Shown piece after piece: positions 10,787 to 20,437 of a DNA stretch of 64,000 nt; the stretch's first letter is position 1; every line of letters begins with the position of its first letter. Source of the DNA: Rhizobium rhizoryzae (lineage in GTDB: Bacteria; Pseudomonadota; Alphaproteobacteria; Rhizobiales; Rhizobiaceae); NCBI RefSeq assembly GCF_011046895.1, contig NZ_CP049250.1, positions 124,001 through 188,000 on the forward strand. The letters are read 5' to 3'. The notes below the pieces were generated by a model. It did no database searches, was not told where the DNA came from, and saw nothing but the letters and a program-made list of their open reading frames with translations. A program made the position numbers and the translations under genes.

Positions 10787-12932
10787 TGATCTTCGAGAAG
10801 TCCGCCACTGTTCCGGTCGCCTCGCGGATGGCCTTCAACAGGGCCAGACGGTTGGCGCGAACGGCTGGATCCTCATCATTGACGAGCACCGCTTCGAAGA
10901 AGGTATCGACCGGACCGCGCAGCTTGGACAGTGCTTCCATGGCAGAACGGAAATCTTCCGACTTGACCGCCGCTGCCGCCTCGCTGGTTGCCGATGTGAT
11001 GGCCGCATAAAGCGCCTGTTCCGCATCGAGCTTCAAGAGGTCCGGAGAGACGGCATCGGCAACGACGGTTCCTTTCTTCTCTTCCGCCGCCAGCAGTTGC
11101 GTGGCGCGCTTGGTGCCCGCCAGCAGGTTCTTGCCGTCTTCCGAGGTGATGAAGGCGGTAAGTGCTTCGGCGCGGCGAGCGACCAGCAGAAGATCATCGG
11201 CGTCCGGTGTCAGCACGGCATCGATGATATCGTGACGCGCACCCATGTCGCGCAGATAGACTTTCAGGCGATCATGGAAGAAGGAGAGAAGGTCGGCATC
11301 CTTGAAGACGCTGAGGAGCGGCAGACGCACCTTGCGCTCCAGCATGATGCGAACGACACCGAGCGCCGCGCGGCGCAGGGCATAAGGGTCCTTGGAGCCG
11401 GTCGGCTTTTCATCGATGGCCCAGAAGCCGACAAGCGTATCGAGCTTGTCCGCCAGGGCAACGGCGATGGCGACCTTGTCTTCCGGCACGCGGTCCGACG
11501 GGCCTTGCGGCTTGTAATGATCTTCGATGGCGGCGGCGACGGACGCATCTTCGCCCTGGATACCCGCATATTTGCGGCCCATCAGGCCCTGAAGTTCCGG
11601 GAATTCGCCCACGGCTTCGGTGCGCAGATCCGCTTTGGCAAGCACCACGGCGCGGTCCACCAGCGTTTCCTCCGCACCGACAACGCCTGCGATCTGCTTC
11701 GCCAATGCACGAATGCGCTCCACGCGTGCACCCTGCGTGCCGAGCTTGGCGTGGAAGGTGACGTTCAGCGCATCGAGCTTGGCCATGCGCTGGTCGAGCG
11801 GCTTGGAGAGATCGAGGCCGAACTTGTCTGCGGAAGCCTTCAAGGTTTCGAGATCCGGCAGATTGCCCTGGTCACGCGTCCAGAAATGCTTGGCATCTGA
11901 CAGACGGGCGCGCACGACCTTGCCATTGCCGTGGATGATTTCCTTGCCGCCATCCTTCGCCTCGATATTCGAGATGAGGATGAAGTGGTTGGAGAGGCCT
12001 TCGGTCACACCCTGTGGCCGGGTGACGAAACATTTCTGGTTCGTCTTGATCGTCAGGCGAATGATCTCCGCCGGGATTTGCAGGTAATCTTCCTCGAATG
12101 CGCCCATCAGCACATGCGGCCATTCCACGAGGCCGGACACTTCTTCCAGAAGACCCTCGTCTTCGACCAGATCGAGACCGTTGGCGAAAGTCAGATCCTT
12201 CGCGTCGTGCAGGATCACGTCCTTGCGGCGCTCGGCATCCAGCATGACCTTCGCCTTTTCGAGGCTTGCCACGTAATCGTCGAAGCGACGAACGGTAATG
12301 GCCTCCGGTGCATGGAAGCGGTGACCATAGGTCACGTTGGAGGCCGTGATGCCATCCACTTCGAACGGAATGATCTGTGTTTCGTCGTGTTCAGGCCCGA
12401 ACATGCAGACGATGGATTGCAGCGGTCGCACCCAGCGCAGGCTTTCCGAACCCTTGCCGTCAATGCCGTTGAACCGCATGCCCTTGGGCGCGGAGGCGGC
12501 ACCGGAGCGCATGCTCTTCGGCCAGGGGAAGGAGCGGATGATGCCGGGCATGACATCAGCAATGATCTCTTCCGCCGCACGACCGGGCTTCGAAATCACC
12601 GCCACGTAGAAATCGCCCTTCTTCGGGTCCGAGGCGACCTGCGCCTCTTCCACGGAGTCAAGACCTGCCTTGCGCAGGAAGCCCTGAATGGCCTGTTCCG
12701 GCGCCTTGGTGGATGGACCCTTGATCTCTTCCCGCTGGTCGGCGGAACGGGCCGTCAAACCACGAATATCCAACGTCAGGCGGCGCGGCGTCCAGTATTC
12801 ACGCGCTCCCTCATAGGTCAAACCGGCTTCCACCAGCGCATCGGTCACGAGCTTCTTCAGATCGCCCGCAGCCTTGCGCTGCATGCGGGCAGGAATTTCC
12901 TCGGAGCGGAGTTCTAGGAGAAGATCTGGCAT
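10779..12932 (-). CDS. glyS: Glycine-tRNA ligase beta subunit
   Basis: GlyS is the tRNA-binding beta subunit of the alpha2-beta2 glycyl-tRNA synthetase. At 717 residues it has the typical length, begins [14 protein letters not shown] as expected, contains HD-like and C-terminal DALR-type anticodon-binding regions, and ends in DFSKISG. Unlike in many bacteria, it is not adjacent to glyQ: a lemA-aroA-DUF2207 block of about 4 kb lies between. A second copy of its last about 50 codons is found at 9979-10126. DUF523 follows with an 8-base overlap. Confidence 0.97.
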   Translation of the reverse strand: MPDLLLELRSEEIPARMQRKAAGDLKKLVTDALVEAGLTYEGAREYWTPRRLTLDIRGLTARSADQREEIKGPSTKAPEQAIQGFLRKAGLDSVEEAQVASDPKKGDFYVAVISKPGRAAEEIIADVMPGIIRSFPWPKSMRSGAASAPKGMRFNGIDGKGSESLRWVRPLQSIVCMFGPEHDETQIIPFEVDGITASNVTYGHRFHAPEAITVRRFDDYVASLEKAKVMLDAERRKDVILHDAKDLTFANGLDLVEDEGLLEEVSGLVEWPHVLMGAFEEDYLQIPAEIIRLTIKTNQKCFVTRPQGVTEGLSNHFILISNIEAKDGGKEIIHGNGKVVRARLSDAKHFWTRDQGNLPDLETLKASADKFGLDLSKPLDQRMAKLDALNVTFHAKLGTQGARVERIRALAKQIAGVVGAEETLVDRAVVLAKADLRTEAVGEFPELQGLMGRKYAGIQGEDASVAAAIEDHYKPQGPSDRVPEDKVAIAVALADKLDTLVGFWAIDEKPTGSKDPYALRRAALGVVRIMLERKVRLPLLSVFKDADLLSFFHDRLKVYLRDMGARHDIIDAVLTPDADDLLLVARRAEALTAFITSEDGKNLLAGTKRATQLLAAEEKKGTVVADAVSPDLLKLDAEQALYAAITSATSEAAAAVKSEDFRSAMEALSKLRGPVDTFFEAVLVNDEDPAVRANRLALLKAIREATGTVADFSKISG

Positions 12933-13058
12933 TGTTCAGTTCCTTGAGCCGCAGGGGCTTGTCTATTCTATCGGCTGGCAGTGTGTTGCGCGGGACTTAG
13001 CAAGGCAGCGTGGAATTGTCATCTGCGGAGTGGCGCGAAAAAGGAGTTTGGACCAGAG

Positions 13059-15008
13059 CTACCAGCCGCCGCCGCCACCACCACCGCCGCCGCCACCGGA
13101 CGAGCCACCGCTTGAAAATCCGGAGGACGACGAGGAGACGGGCTGCGGGATGGTGGATGCAATGGTCGACGCCATGGAGGAGGAAAAGCCGCCAATGCTT
13201 TCTCCAAACGAGCCGAAGCTGTCGCCGCTGTACCAGCCGGGGTGATAGCTCGCCGCCGCGGCACCGGCTGCCGCTGTGGCAAGCCAGGTCTCGAAAGTGC
13301 GGCTCCAGGGTTTTTCCACGCCCAACGCCACGGCATAGGGCAGAAGCGTCTCGAAGTGGCGCGGCGACATTTCCGGCGCCTCGACCATGTTCATGCGATC
13401 GCGTTCGGCCAGCGTGAGATAGGTCTTCAACCCATCCACTTCGTCCATCAGTCTGGCGCCAAGCGGTGTCGGCGCGCCCATCAGGAAAAAAAAGACGGCA
13501 TTGATCAGCGTGATGCCGCCAACCACGGCGATAACGGGCCAATCCGAATGATCCAGCGCTTCCAGGGCCGCGACGAGAATACCGCCTGCGGCGATGAGAC
13601 CGATAAAGCCGAAGACCCCGAACATCAGGACGCCGCCGATGCGTGCGATCACACTGCGTTTGCGGAACATCGAGCGGCCAGCTTTCAGCGCGAAGCCACC
13701 CCAGACGACGCCAAACACCACGGACGGCACCAGGAAGCCGATGCTATCCGGATCGAAATCGCCGAAGAACAGAAGGACAGCGAGAGCCAGGATGCTGAGG
13801 AGAACACCGCCGACGATATAGCCGACATTGCCCTTGTAGTAACGACCGCGATGCTCTTTCTCGATGGCATTGCGGAAGAGCTTGGCGACCGACTGCACTT
13901 TCGTGCCATTGGCCTTGTCGATAGTGAAAGCTTCGCCCTTCGCGCCCAGCTGCTGCAGCAGGATGGCCTGTCCGGCGGGCAGACTGGATGGAGCGGCTTT
14001 GCCCGTTCGCCGCACGATGATGCTGCTCTTCAGATCCTCCAGAACAACATAACCACCCACAGCGAGATCGATGAAGCTGGCCGACAGCGCATCCCAGCCT
14101 TCGCCGGAAAATCCCTTGTTGTCGACATAGTTCACCAGCGCGGGAGACAGACCCTCCGGTGGATGCCAGCGTGGCACCATGACGCCGCGCGGCGGGTCAC
14201 GCCCCACGCGACGCCAGAACCAGAAGTAATAGGCGGCGACGACGAGAAGGCCCGTGCCGCCGATGATGTAGTTGATATTGTCGCGCCAGAACCAGCCGCG
14301 CTGCTGTGCATCGCTGGGCGGCATGATCGAGCCCTTGGGCATGGCGATGGCAATCGTCAGGCCTTCATTCGGGCTGAGAGGACGCACTGTGACAAACCCT
14401 GGGGCCGTATCGCTGCCGGTGCGACGGGCATCCTTGCCGGTTGCGCCTTCGGCACCCGTGAAGAAGGTCGTGTTCAGCGCCTTTACACCCGGCGGCAGCT
14501 GAACCACGGCGGAGGCCTGATCGATGCGGAACATCCAGCCGTTTCCGGTGACATTCCAGAAAAATTCGTCAAAGCTTTCCTGATAGCGGATCTGCCGATC
14601 GGTGCGGTAGGTCAGTTCGTAGGTATGCAGGCCACGATCGAGTTGCGTTTCGGGCGAACCCAGATAGATGCGCACACCGCCGGAAACGCCCTCCGTGCGC
14701 CAGTTTTCAGGACGGCCGTCGCGCGTAACGGTCAGAACTTCGAAGCCCACCTTCTGCCGCTTACCCTTGGCATCCACCATGTAGAGCGGAAAATCGCGGA
14801 AGATACCGCGGCGGATGTCCTTGCCTTCCGCATTGACGGTAATGATCTCCGTCACGGTCACATCGCCTTCACGGCTGAGCTGGATTTCCGAACGGTAGGC
14901 CGCAATATATTCCGCCGCACGCGCTGCGCCCGGCATGCCAAGCGCCAGGGCCTGCAGCAGTGCCAGCAGCAGGAACAGGCGGGACATTGGCAGGCAGGCG
15001 CGCTTCAT
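13059..15008 (-). CDS. DUF2207 predicted membrane protein with poly-Gly tail
   Basis: A 649-residue membrane protein with a signal peptide (residues 1-32, ending AARA), a periplasmic DUF2207 domain that begins YIAAYRSEIQLSREGDVTVTE, a membrane helix near residue 243 (IGGTGLLVVAAYYFWFW), a pair or more of helices around 400-520, and a C-terminal Ser/Gly tail that ends in a run of more than ten glycines before Trp. DUF2207 proteins are commonly neighbours of lemA, as here. Function is unknown; a role in the envelope is likely. It begins 6 bases after the EPSP synthase gene ends. Confidence 0.9.
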   Translation of the reverse strand: MKRACLPMSRLFLLLALLQALALGMPGAARAAEYIAAYRSEIQLSREGDVTVTEIITVNAEGKDIRRGIFRDFPLYMVDAKGKRQKVGFEVLTVTRDGRPENWRTEGVSGGVRIYLGSPETQLDRGLHTYELTYRTDRQIRYQESFDEFFWNVTGNGWMFRIDQASAVVQLPPGVKALNTTFFTGAEGATGKDARRTGSDTAPGFVTVRPLSPNEGLTIAIAMPKGSIMPPSDAQQRGWFWRDNINYIIGGTGLLVVAAYYFWFWRRVGRDPPRGVMVPRWHPPEGLSPALVNYVDNKGFSGEGWDALSASFIDLAVGGYVVLEDLKSSIIVRRTGKAAPSSLPAGQAILLQQLGAKGEAFTIDKANGTKVQSVAKLFRNAIEKEHRGRYYKGNVGYIVGGVLLSILALAVLLFFGDFDPDSIGFLVPSVVFGVVWGGFALKAGRSMFRKRSVIARIGGVLMFGVFGFIGLIAAGGILVAALEALDHSDWPVIAVVGGITLINAVFFFLMGAPTPLGARLMDEVDGLKTYLTLAERDRMNMVEAPEMSPRHFETLLPYAVALGVEKPWSRTFETWLATAAAGAAAASYHPGWYSGDSFGSFGESIGGFSSSMASTIASTIPQPVSSSSSGFSSGGSSGGGGGGGGGGGW

Positions 15009-15014
15009 TCCGGA

Positions 15015-16271
15015 TCAACCCCGATCCAGAGCGACGCCGAGCGACGACAGCGCATCCCAGTAGTGCGGATAGGTTTTCGCCACGCAGCCCGGATCAAGGA
15101 TGGTGATACCGTTGATCTTGAGACCCGCAAGTGCAAAGCTCATGGCAATGCGGTGGTCGGCAAAGGTGTCGATACTGGCGGGAAGCGTCTGACCGGCAAG
15201 GGCTGGATCGGAGGCGACGACGAGATCATCCCCCTCCTCTGTCGCAAGCCCCTGACGGATATTGTTCAGACCCGTCGAGAGCGCACGAATGCGGTCGCAT
15301 TCCTTCACGCGCAGATTGGCGATGCCGACAAAACGCACTGGTGTCTGATTGAAAGCTGCCAGAACCGCAATCGTCGGGATAGCATCCTGCATCTGGCTGC
15401 CATCGATGACGGCCGGCATATGCGGGAAAGCCGAAATGACATCATAGGCCTTGGCATCCGGCTGGGTGAACTCGGTTGCCGGAGTGCCGATATCGATTGA
15501 ACCACCCGTCAAAACTTCCGCGCCCCAGAGATAGGTCGCGGCAGACGCATCCGGCTCGATATGGAAGTCGGTCGCCGTGTAGCCGGTCGGCTCGATCCGC
15601 CAGACTGACGAGGACGGTTGCTCGACCTTTGCACCGAAGGCGCGCATGGCAGACAGCGTGAGATCGATATAGCCGCGCGCGCCAATATCAGCACCGGCCA
15701 GCTCGATCTCGAAAGGTTCGGCGGCAATGGCAGCCGCCATCAACAAAGCCGACACATACTGGCTGGAAAGACCGGCATCAATCACAACGCGGTTCTTCTC
15801 GAACCGGCCAGTTGCATCGATCATCACCGGCGGGCATCCCGTCGGTGCTTCCACGGCAACGCCCAGCGAGCGCAAGGCATCGACCAGTGGCTGGATCGGG
15901 CGCTTGCGCATGTGCTGGTCACCATCGACCACGAAGCGCCCCTGCCCCAGAGCCACGGCCGCCGTGAGGAAACGCGTCGCCGTGCCTGCATTGCCAAGGA
16001 AGAGCGGCTCTGACGGCGGGTTGAGCTTGCCGGAACTGGTGACCACGAAGGTGGTTGCATCCGGCTCATCAACTGTCACACCCATGGCGCGCAGAGCTTC
16101 TGCCATATACCGCGTGTCATCGCTCTTCAGCGCCCCGGTCAGGCGGCTCGTACCCTTGGCTAGACCGGCCAGCAGCAACGCACGGTTTGTAATGGATTTG
16201 GAACCGGGTGGCGCCACATGCCCCTTCAGGGAATGGTCAGGCGGGAGAATGGTCAGTTGATCGGCACTCAT
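15015..16271 (-). CDS. aroA: 3-phosphoshikimate 1-carboxyvinyltransferase (EPSP synthase)
   Basis: EPSP synthase joins PEP to shikimate 3-phosphate in aromatic amino acid synthesis. Family motifs are clear: PPGSKSITNRAL near the N-terminus, LGNAGTATRFLTAA near residue 90, RVKECDRI and DHRIAMSFALAGLK near the C-terminus. I chose the ATG at 16271 (418 residues, MSADQLTI); an in-frame upstream start at 16310 would add 13 unconserved residues. In the active-site loop, the position equivalent to Pro101 of the E. coli enzyme is Phe. It sits between lemA and DUF2207, which are otherwise usual partners, so it is probably co-transcribed with them. It does not resemble the class II CP4-type enzyme of Agrobacterium. 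Confidence 0.93.
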   Translation of the reverse strand: MSADQLTILPPDHSLKGHVAPPGSKSITNRALLLAGLAKGTSRLTGALKSDDTRYMAEALRAMGVTVDEPDATTFVVTSSGKLNPPSEPLFLGNAGTATRFLTAAVALGQGRFVVDGDQHMRKRPIQPLVDALRSLGVAVEAPTGCPPVMIDATGRFEKNRVVIDAGLSSQYVSALLMAAAIAAEPFEIELAGADIGARGYIDLTLSAMRAFGAKVEQPSSSVWRIEPTGYTATDFHIEPDASAATYLWGAEVLTGGSIDIGTPATEFTQPDAKAYDVISAFPHMPAVIDGSQMQDAIPTIAVLAAFNQTPVRFVGIANLRVKECDRIRALSTGLNNIRQGLATEEGDDLVVASDPALAGQTLPASIDTFADHRIAMSFALAGLKINGITILDPGCVAKTYPHYWDALSSLGVALDRG

Positions 16272-16333
16272 TATACTCTCACAAGCGCTTGTCATGCGCC
16301 CTTTTTTCATGGATTTCGAAGACGGCCCGGCCG

Positions 16334-16885
16334 CTAGAACTTGACCGTCGGAACAGCGCGATCCGCTTCGTTGGCAATTTCGAAATAGGGCTTCTTGGCA
16401 AAGCCGAACTGGCCCGCAATGAGATTTGACGGGAAGCTTTCCACCTTGACGTTCAGGTCACGCGCAGCACCATTGTAATAGCGCCGGGACATCTGGATTT
16501 CGTTCTCGACGGTTTCCAGCGAGCGCTGAAGTTCCACAAAGTTCTCGTTGGCCTTGAGATCGGGATAGGCTTCGGCAAGCGCAATCACCCGGCCAAGCGC
16601 CTGGCCAAGCAGACCTTCGGCAGCGGCACGGCCTGCCACATCGCCCGAGGGCACGGCTTGCGCCTTGTTGCGCAGTTCGACCACGGCTTCCAGCGTAGAG
16701 CGCTCGTGCGATGCGTAGCCTTTGACGGTCTCAATGAGATTTGGGATGAGGTCGGCGCGACGCTTCAGCTGTACATCAATGCCGGACCAGGCCTCTTCCG
16801 CCATCTGACGGGACTTCACCAGCCCGTTATAGATGAAGACGACATAGAGGGCGATGGCCGCGAGTGCGGCTAAGGCGACATACAT
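16334..16885 (-). CDS. lemA: LemA family protein
   Basis: A 183-residue LemA protein with one N-terminal membrane helix (residues 3-18) and the family signature YNGLVKSRQMAEEAWSGIDVQLKRRADLIPNLIETVKGYASHE split over residues 22-63, followed by coiled-coil helices. LemA is a membrane-anchored helical protein of unknown biochemical role, often encoded next to DUF2207 or TPM proteins. First gene of the lemA-aroA-DUF2207 cluster, about 60 bases before the chosen aroA start. Confidence 0.93.
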   Translation of the reverse strand: MYVALAALAAIALYVVFIYNGLVKSRQMAEEAWSGIDVQLKRRADLIPNLIETVKGYASHERSTLEAVVELRNKAQAVPSGDVAGRAAAEGLLGQALGRVIALAEAYPDLKANENFVELQRSLETVENEIQMSRRYYNGAARDLNVKVESFPSNLIAGQFGFAKKPYFEIANEADRAVPTVKF

Positions 16886-16988
16886 AAAGGGCTCCCCGGC
16901 GTGATCAGCGCGCGAACCCTAATCGTTTCGCGCGCTCCTGTCATCGGGATTCTCTGCCGTGCCGACGTGGGTATCGGTATTCGCCCGA

Positions 16989-17945
16989 TCAGGCCGCAGC
17001 ACCGAGATTGACGCCGCCAGCATCGGTCAGCAGGAAGGCTTCGCCACAGGCCTTGGCCAGCGTGCGCACGCGCAAGATATAGCTCTGGCGTTCGGTGACC
17101 GAAATCACGCCACGTGCATCCAGAAGATTGAAGACGTGGGACGCCTTGATGCACTGATCATAGGCCGGAAAGACGCATTTATGGAGGCGCTGATTTTCGC
17201 TGTCTCCCGGCGCACCGGCAGCGAGAAGCGCCTGGCACTCTTTTTCCGCATCGATGAAATGGCGATGCAGCATTTCGGTATTGGCGAATTCGAAATTGTG
17301 GCGGGAATATTCCTGCTCTGCCTGCAGGAAGACGTCGCCATAGGAAATCTTTTCCTCGCCTTCGCGACCGTTGAAGTTCAGGTCGTAAACATTGTCCACG
17401 CCCTGCACATACATGGCCAGACGCTCCAGACCGTAGGTCAGCTCACCTGCAACCGGCGAGCATTCGATACCGCAGACCTGCTGGAAATAGGTGAACTGCG
17501 AGACTTCCATGCCATCGCACCAGCATTCCCAGCCAAGACCCCAGGCGCCGAGCGTCGGGCTTTCCCAATCGTCTTCCACGAAGCGGATGTCGTGAAGCAG
17601 CGGATCGAGACCGATCGCCGCCAGCGAACCGAGGTAAAGCTCCTGCAGGTTCGACGGGTTCGGCTTCAAAATGACCTGATACTGGTAGTAATGCTGCAAG
17701 CGATTGGGGTTCTCGCCATAGCGGCCATCGGAGGGACGACGCGAGGGCTGCACATAGGCCGCCTTCCAGGGCTTGGGGCCAAGCGCACGCAGAGTCGTTG
17801 CCGGATGGAACGTACCAGCACCCACTTCCATGTCATAGGGTTGCAGGACAGCGCATCCCTTGTCTGCCCAATAGTTGTGAAGCGTCAGGATCAGCGCCTG
17901 GAAAGAGCGCTTCGGGTCCATATGCGGAGCAAGGGTCGTGGTCAT
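16989..17945 (-). CDS. glyQ: Glycine-tRNA ligase alpha subunit
   Basis: GlyQ is the catalytic alpha subunit of the heterotetrameric glycyl-tRNA synthetase. The core from [18 protein letters not shown] through [16 protein letters not shown] and [20 protein letters not shown] to the YGLERLAMY segment is canonical. I chose the ATG at 17945 (318 residues); the frame stays open 23 codons further upstream, but that part is not conserved-looking. It lies upstream of lemA and separated from glyS by three unrelated genes on the same strand. Confidence 0.97.
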   Translation of the reverse strand: MTTTLAPHMDPKRSFQALILTLHNYWADKGCAVLQPYDMEVGAGTFHPATTLRALGPKPWKAAYVQPSRRPSDGRYGENPNRLQHYYQYQVILKPNPSNLQELYLGSLAAIGLDPLLHDIRFVEDDWESPTLGAWGLGWECWCDGMEVSQFTYFQQVCGIECSPVAGELTYGLERLAMYVQGVDNVYDLNFNGREGEEKISYGDVFLQAEQEYSRHNFEFANTEMLHRHFIDAEKECQALLAAGAPGDSENQRLHKCVFPAYDQCIKASHVFNLLDARGVISVTERQSYILRVRTLAKACGEAFLLTDAGGVNLGAAA

Positions 17946-18040
17946 GGGATTGTGTCCGGAGCCAGTATACGTGATTTTTGCCCGTCTGGTGCCACGGGAG
18001 GGCGTGAGGGTCAAGCCTGAGGCCGTTTCTGAACCTCGCT

Positions 18041-18235
18041 CTATTCCTCATCCTCGCGCTTGACGCGATACTCGCCCGTCACCGGATCCTTCACCAGAGT
18101 GCCGATGGCACCCGTCTGGCGCTCCTTTTCCTTGGCGCGCCGTAGCCGTGCCAGCTTCTCCGCATCGTTGACAAACTTCCGATACAGCAGCCAGCCTCCG
18201 CCGATGAGAATGGCAAGAAACAGGATCTGCGGCAT
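18041..18235 (-). CDS. Small membrane protein, Rhizobiales type
   Basis: A 64-residue protein with one N-terminal membrane helix ([15 protein letters not shown]) followed by a charged cytoplasmic region and a motif [13 protein letters not shown] do not recognise a named family, but the DPVTG.Y pattern recalls small conserved alphaproteobacterial proteins. The ATG at 18235 is preferred over a TTG at 18244. It lies between the sppA-like gene and glyQ on the same strand. Confidence 0.75.
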   Translation of the reverse strand: MPQILFLAILIGGGWLLYRKFVNDAEKLARLRRAKEKERQTGAIGTLVKDPVTGEYRVKREDEE

Positions 18236-18269
18236 GGGTAACAAGTCCTCGAATCGGAAATGGCGGGCC

Positions 18270-18374
18270 TAGAGCGTCGGACACTAATCGGAAACGGCCC
18301 GCCGCTCTAGATTCTTTGTTGACGCATCGGTTGAGCGAAAAACCGGATGCCACTTTTTCGCCCGATGCTCTAGA
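18270..18374. repeat. Palindromic intergenic repeat with CTCTAG ends (RIME-like)
   Basis: Two abutting palindromic units. The first (18270-18310) is bounded by CTAGAGCG and GCTCTAG. The second (18303-18374) contains GCATCGG / CCGATGC arms and an inner GCGAAAAA / TTTTTCGC stem around 18334-18361. The second unit shares its layout (ACGCAT, AAAACCG, CACTTTT, ATGCTCTAGA) with the repeat at 27978-28050. This is the well-known style of Rhizobiaceae intergenic mosaic elements. Its right end carries the stop codon of the sppA-like gene. Confidence 0.75.
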
Positions 18375-19242
18375 GCCCGTAACGGCTCCACAATGCCCGT
18401 TCTTCAAGGGTGCTCGCAAGCCCCTCTGCCGCACCGGATGCGATTTCCGCTCCTGCATTGCCGACGCCAAGCGAGGCGATGCCCGGCAGGCGCCGGCCAA
18501 GAAGGCCGCGTGCCGAACCCACCAGTTCCAGCCGCGTCTTCGGCCCGAAGCGGCGCTTCAATACATCGCGGATTTCACCCATGCCATCGACAAGACCGAG
18601 CTCGACGCCGCGCTGTCCCGTCCAGAAGAGGCCGGAGAAAATGGTCTCGTCATCGGCAAGCCTTTCTCCACGACGGGATTTGACCATGTCGATGAAGACC
18701 TTGTGGATTTCGAGCTGAAGGGACTTCAGATATTCGATATCGCTCTCTTTTTCCGGCTGGAACGGATCGAGGATGACCTTGTTCTCGCCCGCCGTATAGA
18801 CGCGGCGCTCCACGCCGATCTTGCGCAGAAGTTCCGGAAAGCCGAAACCGCCGGACACGACACCAATCGACCCGACAATGGATGTCGGATCGACAAAGAT
18901 CTCATCGCCTGCGAGCGCGATCATATAGCCGCCGGAGGCTGCGACATCCTCCACGAACATGAGGACGCGCTTGTTTTTTTCTTCAGCAAGCGCGCGGATG
19001 CGCTGGTAGATGAGACGCGATTGCACCGGAGAGCCCCCCGGCGAATTGATGGAGATGGCGACGACGGGCGCATCCTTTTTCGCAAAGGCCCGCTCCAGCA
19101 TCTGGGCCGTATTGGCAAGGTTCAGCGTGGGACGAAACTGGCTGCCGCCGGTCATGATCGCGCCCTGCAGGCGGACGACGGGAATGGCTATGCCTTCCTT
19201 GCGGAACCGCTTCGGTAGAATGCGCGTCAAAAGGCCTGCCAT
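18370..19242 (-). CDS. S49 family serine peptidase (SppA/SohB-like)
   Basis: A 290-residue S49 peptidase of the short type. The N-terminal half has the crotonase-like fold (INSPGGSPVQS), the catalytic Ser lies in DVAASGGYMIALAGD, and GSIGVVSGGFG follows. Family members degrade signal peptides or membrane protein fragments. There is no obvious membrane anchor in the N-terminus, unlike full-length SppA. The TAG stop lies inside the CTCTAGAG end of the adjoining palindromic repeat. Probably transcribed separately from the trmN6-like gene, which ends about 100 bases upstream. Confidence 0.93.
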   Translation of the reverse strand: MAGLLTRILPKRFRKEGIAIPVVRLQGAIMTGGSQFRPTLNLANTAQMLERAFAKKDAPVVAISINSPGGSPVQSRLIYQRIRALAEEKNKRVLMFVEDVAASGGYMIALAGDEIFVDPTSIVGSIGVVSGGFGFPELLRKIGVERRVYTAGENKVILDPFQPEKESDIEYLKSLQLEIHKVFIDMVKSRRGERLADDETIFSGLFWTGQRGVELGLVDGMGEIRDVLKRRFGPKTRLELVGSARGLLGRRLPGIASLGVGNAGAEIASGAAEGLASTLEERALWSRYGL

Positions 19243-19338
19243 GTCATCTCCTTGGAATGGTGTTCATCGTCATGTATGCAACGGAATGGCGGGCGCAATG
19301 GTTGGTTCCCGTAAATTCCGCGTCATCGGCCAGATCGC

Positions 19339-20109
19339 TCAGCGACCCTTGCGCCGGTAGGCCTTGCGGCCATTGTTGAGGCCATCGACTTCGGCCGCGA
19401 AGGCATGGCCCTCTTCTCCATGCATGAACAGCGGAGAACGCCAGACAAGACGGGATTTCGACCCCTTGATGGCGGTCACCAGAAGACGAATGGCATCCTC
19501 GCCGGGTCGCGGATGGATGGCCGTCAGTTCCAGCCCGCCAAAGCGTTTTCCACAGGCGGCGATGATGTCCGCCACGGATGATGGCCGCGCGATGAGCGAA
19601 AGCTGGCCGCCCGGAATCATGATCGCGTTTGCGGTACGAAGCCAGCTTTCGAAGAGATCTTCGGTCATGGCATGCGCTTCGGCCTTGAGGGCATTTGGTG
19701 CCCGGCGGTCCCGTGCATCGTTGAAGGGCGGGTTCATGATGACATGATGGAAATGATCATCCGGCAAGCCCGCCTCTACGCGTGCCTTTCCGCGAAGCGT
19801 CACATCTGCCTCGATCACGACGAGACGGGAGCCAAGCGCCCTGTTTTGTTCGATCGCCGTATTGCGACGCGCATAATCGGCCATTTCCGGCGAACGCTCG
19901 ACCAGTACGACTTCGGCATTCGGTAGACGGGCAGCGACGGCAAATCCGGCGGCGCCGGCCCCGGCACCCAGGTCCGCCACTCGCACGGGACGCTCGTCAT
20001 CCACCAGCGAGGCCAGCAGCATGGCATCCATGCCTGCGCGGTGCGCCCCCTGCGCCGGTTGCAGCAAGTAGAATGCGCCGCGATGGAAGGCGTCGAGTGT
20101 TTCGTTCAT
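19339..20109 (-). CDS. TrmN6-like SAM-dependent methyltransferase
   Basis: A 256-residue class I methyltransferase. It has the SAM motif VADLGAGAGAAGFAVA near residue 45 and the N6-adenine/HemK-type catalytic motif NPPFND near residue 127. The N-terminal DAFHRGAFYLLQPAQGAHRAGMDAMLLA is characteristic of the tRNA1(Val) adenine-N6 methyltransferase family, so the likely target is A37 of a tRNA. Its start overlaps the end of the DUF2007 gene by four bases, so the two are translationally coupled. Confidence 0.88.
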   Translation of the reverse strand: MNETLDAFHRGAFYLLQPAQGAHRAGMDAMLLASLVDDERPVRVADLGAGAGAAGFAVAARLPNAEVVLVERSPEMADYARRNTAIEQNRALGSRLVVIEADVTLRGKARVEAGLPDDHFHHVIMNPPFNDARDRRAPNALKAEAHAMTEDLFESWLRTANAIMIPGGQLSLIARPSSVADIIAACGKRFGGLELTAIHPRPGEDAIRLLVTAIKGSKSRLVWRSPLFMHGEEGHAFAAEVDGLNNGRKAYRRKGR

Positions 20110-20333
20110 TTTTCGGTCCGCAGTTCCGATCCGAGGCCCGCATCCACCAGCAAAAGCCGCGCCTCACCTGCCCGCTCGCTTTCCACCAGAAGGCGACGGG
20201 GGAGGAGGCCAAGGGAACCTTCCAGCACGCTCATCGATTGATCAGCGACAAGAGAGTGAATTCCTGCATCGTTCAGCAGGCTGGTGGCAAAGGACAGGAC
20301 CACAGGATCATTGGTGCGGATCAGTTCTTTCAT
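20106..20333 (-). CDS. DUF2007 domain protein
   Basis: A 75-residue protein (MKELIRTNDPVVLSFATSLL at the start, RRLLVESERAGEARLLLVDAG at the end) of the DUF2007 putative signal-transducing type, with a ferredoxin-like/ACT-like fold expected. Function unknown. Its stop overlaps the ATG of the methyltransferase gene. The promoter is probably in the 100 bases shared with the divergent polyprenyl synthase gene. Confidence 0.85.
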   Translation of the reverse strand: MKELIRTNDPVVLSFATSLLNDAGIHSLVADQSMSVLEGSLGLLPRRLLVESERAGEARLLLVDAGLGSELRTEK

Positions 20334-20376
20334 GCGTCAAACGATCTCGATTCCGGGTTATTCTAACATTTGGCAC

Positions 20377-20405
20377 TTGCCGGTTGTTGCGCCCCTTTCT
20401 ATTGT
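20377..20405 (+). promoter_or_regulatory. Promoter of the polyprenyl synthase gene
   Basis: TTGCCG at 20377-20382 and TATTGT at 20400-20405 are separated by 17 bases. Transcription would begin near 20412, giving a leader of about 26 bases with an AGGAGG site at 20424-20429 before the TTG start at 20438. Confidence 0.55.
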
Positions 20406-20437
20406 CCGCCGCAAGATTTGAACAGGAGGCCATTTCA

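Noticed and set aside
13242..15500. 752-codon plus-strand frame
   Set aside because: Antisense to the DUF2207 and aroA genes, both of which have clear family motifs; the frame has a His/Arg/Ala-biased shadow composition.
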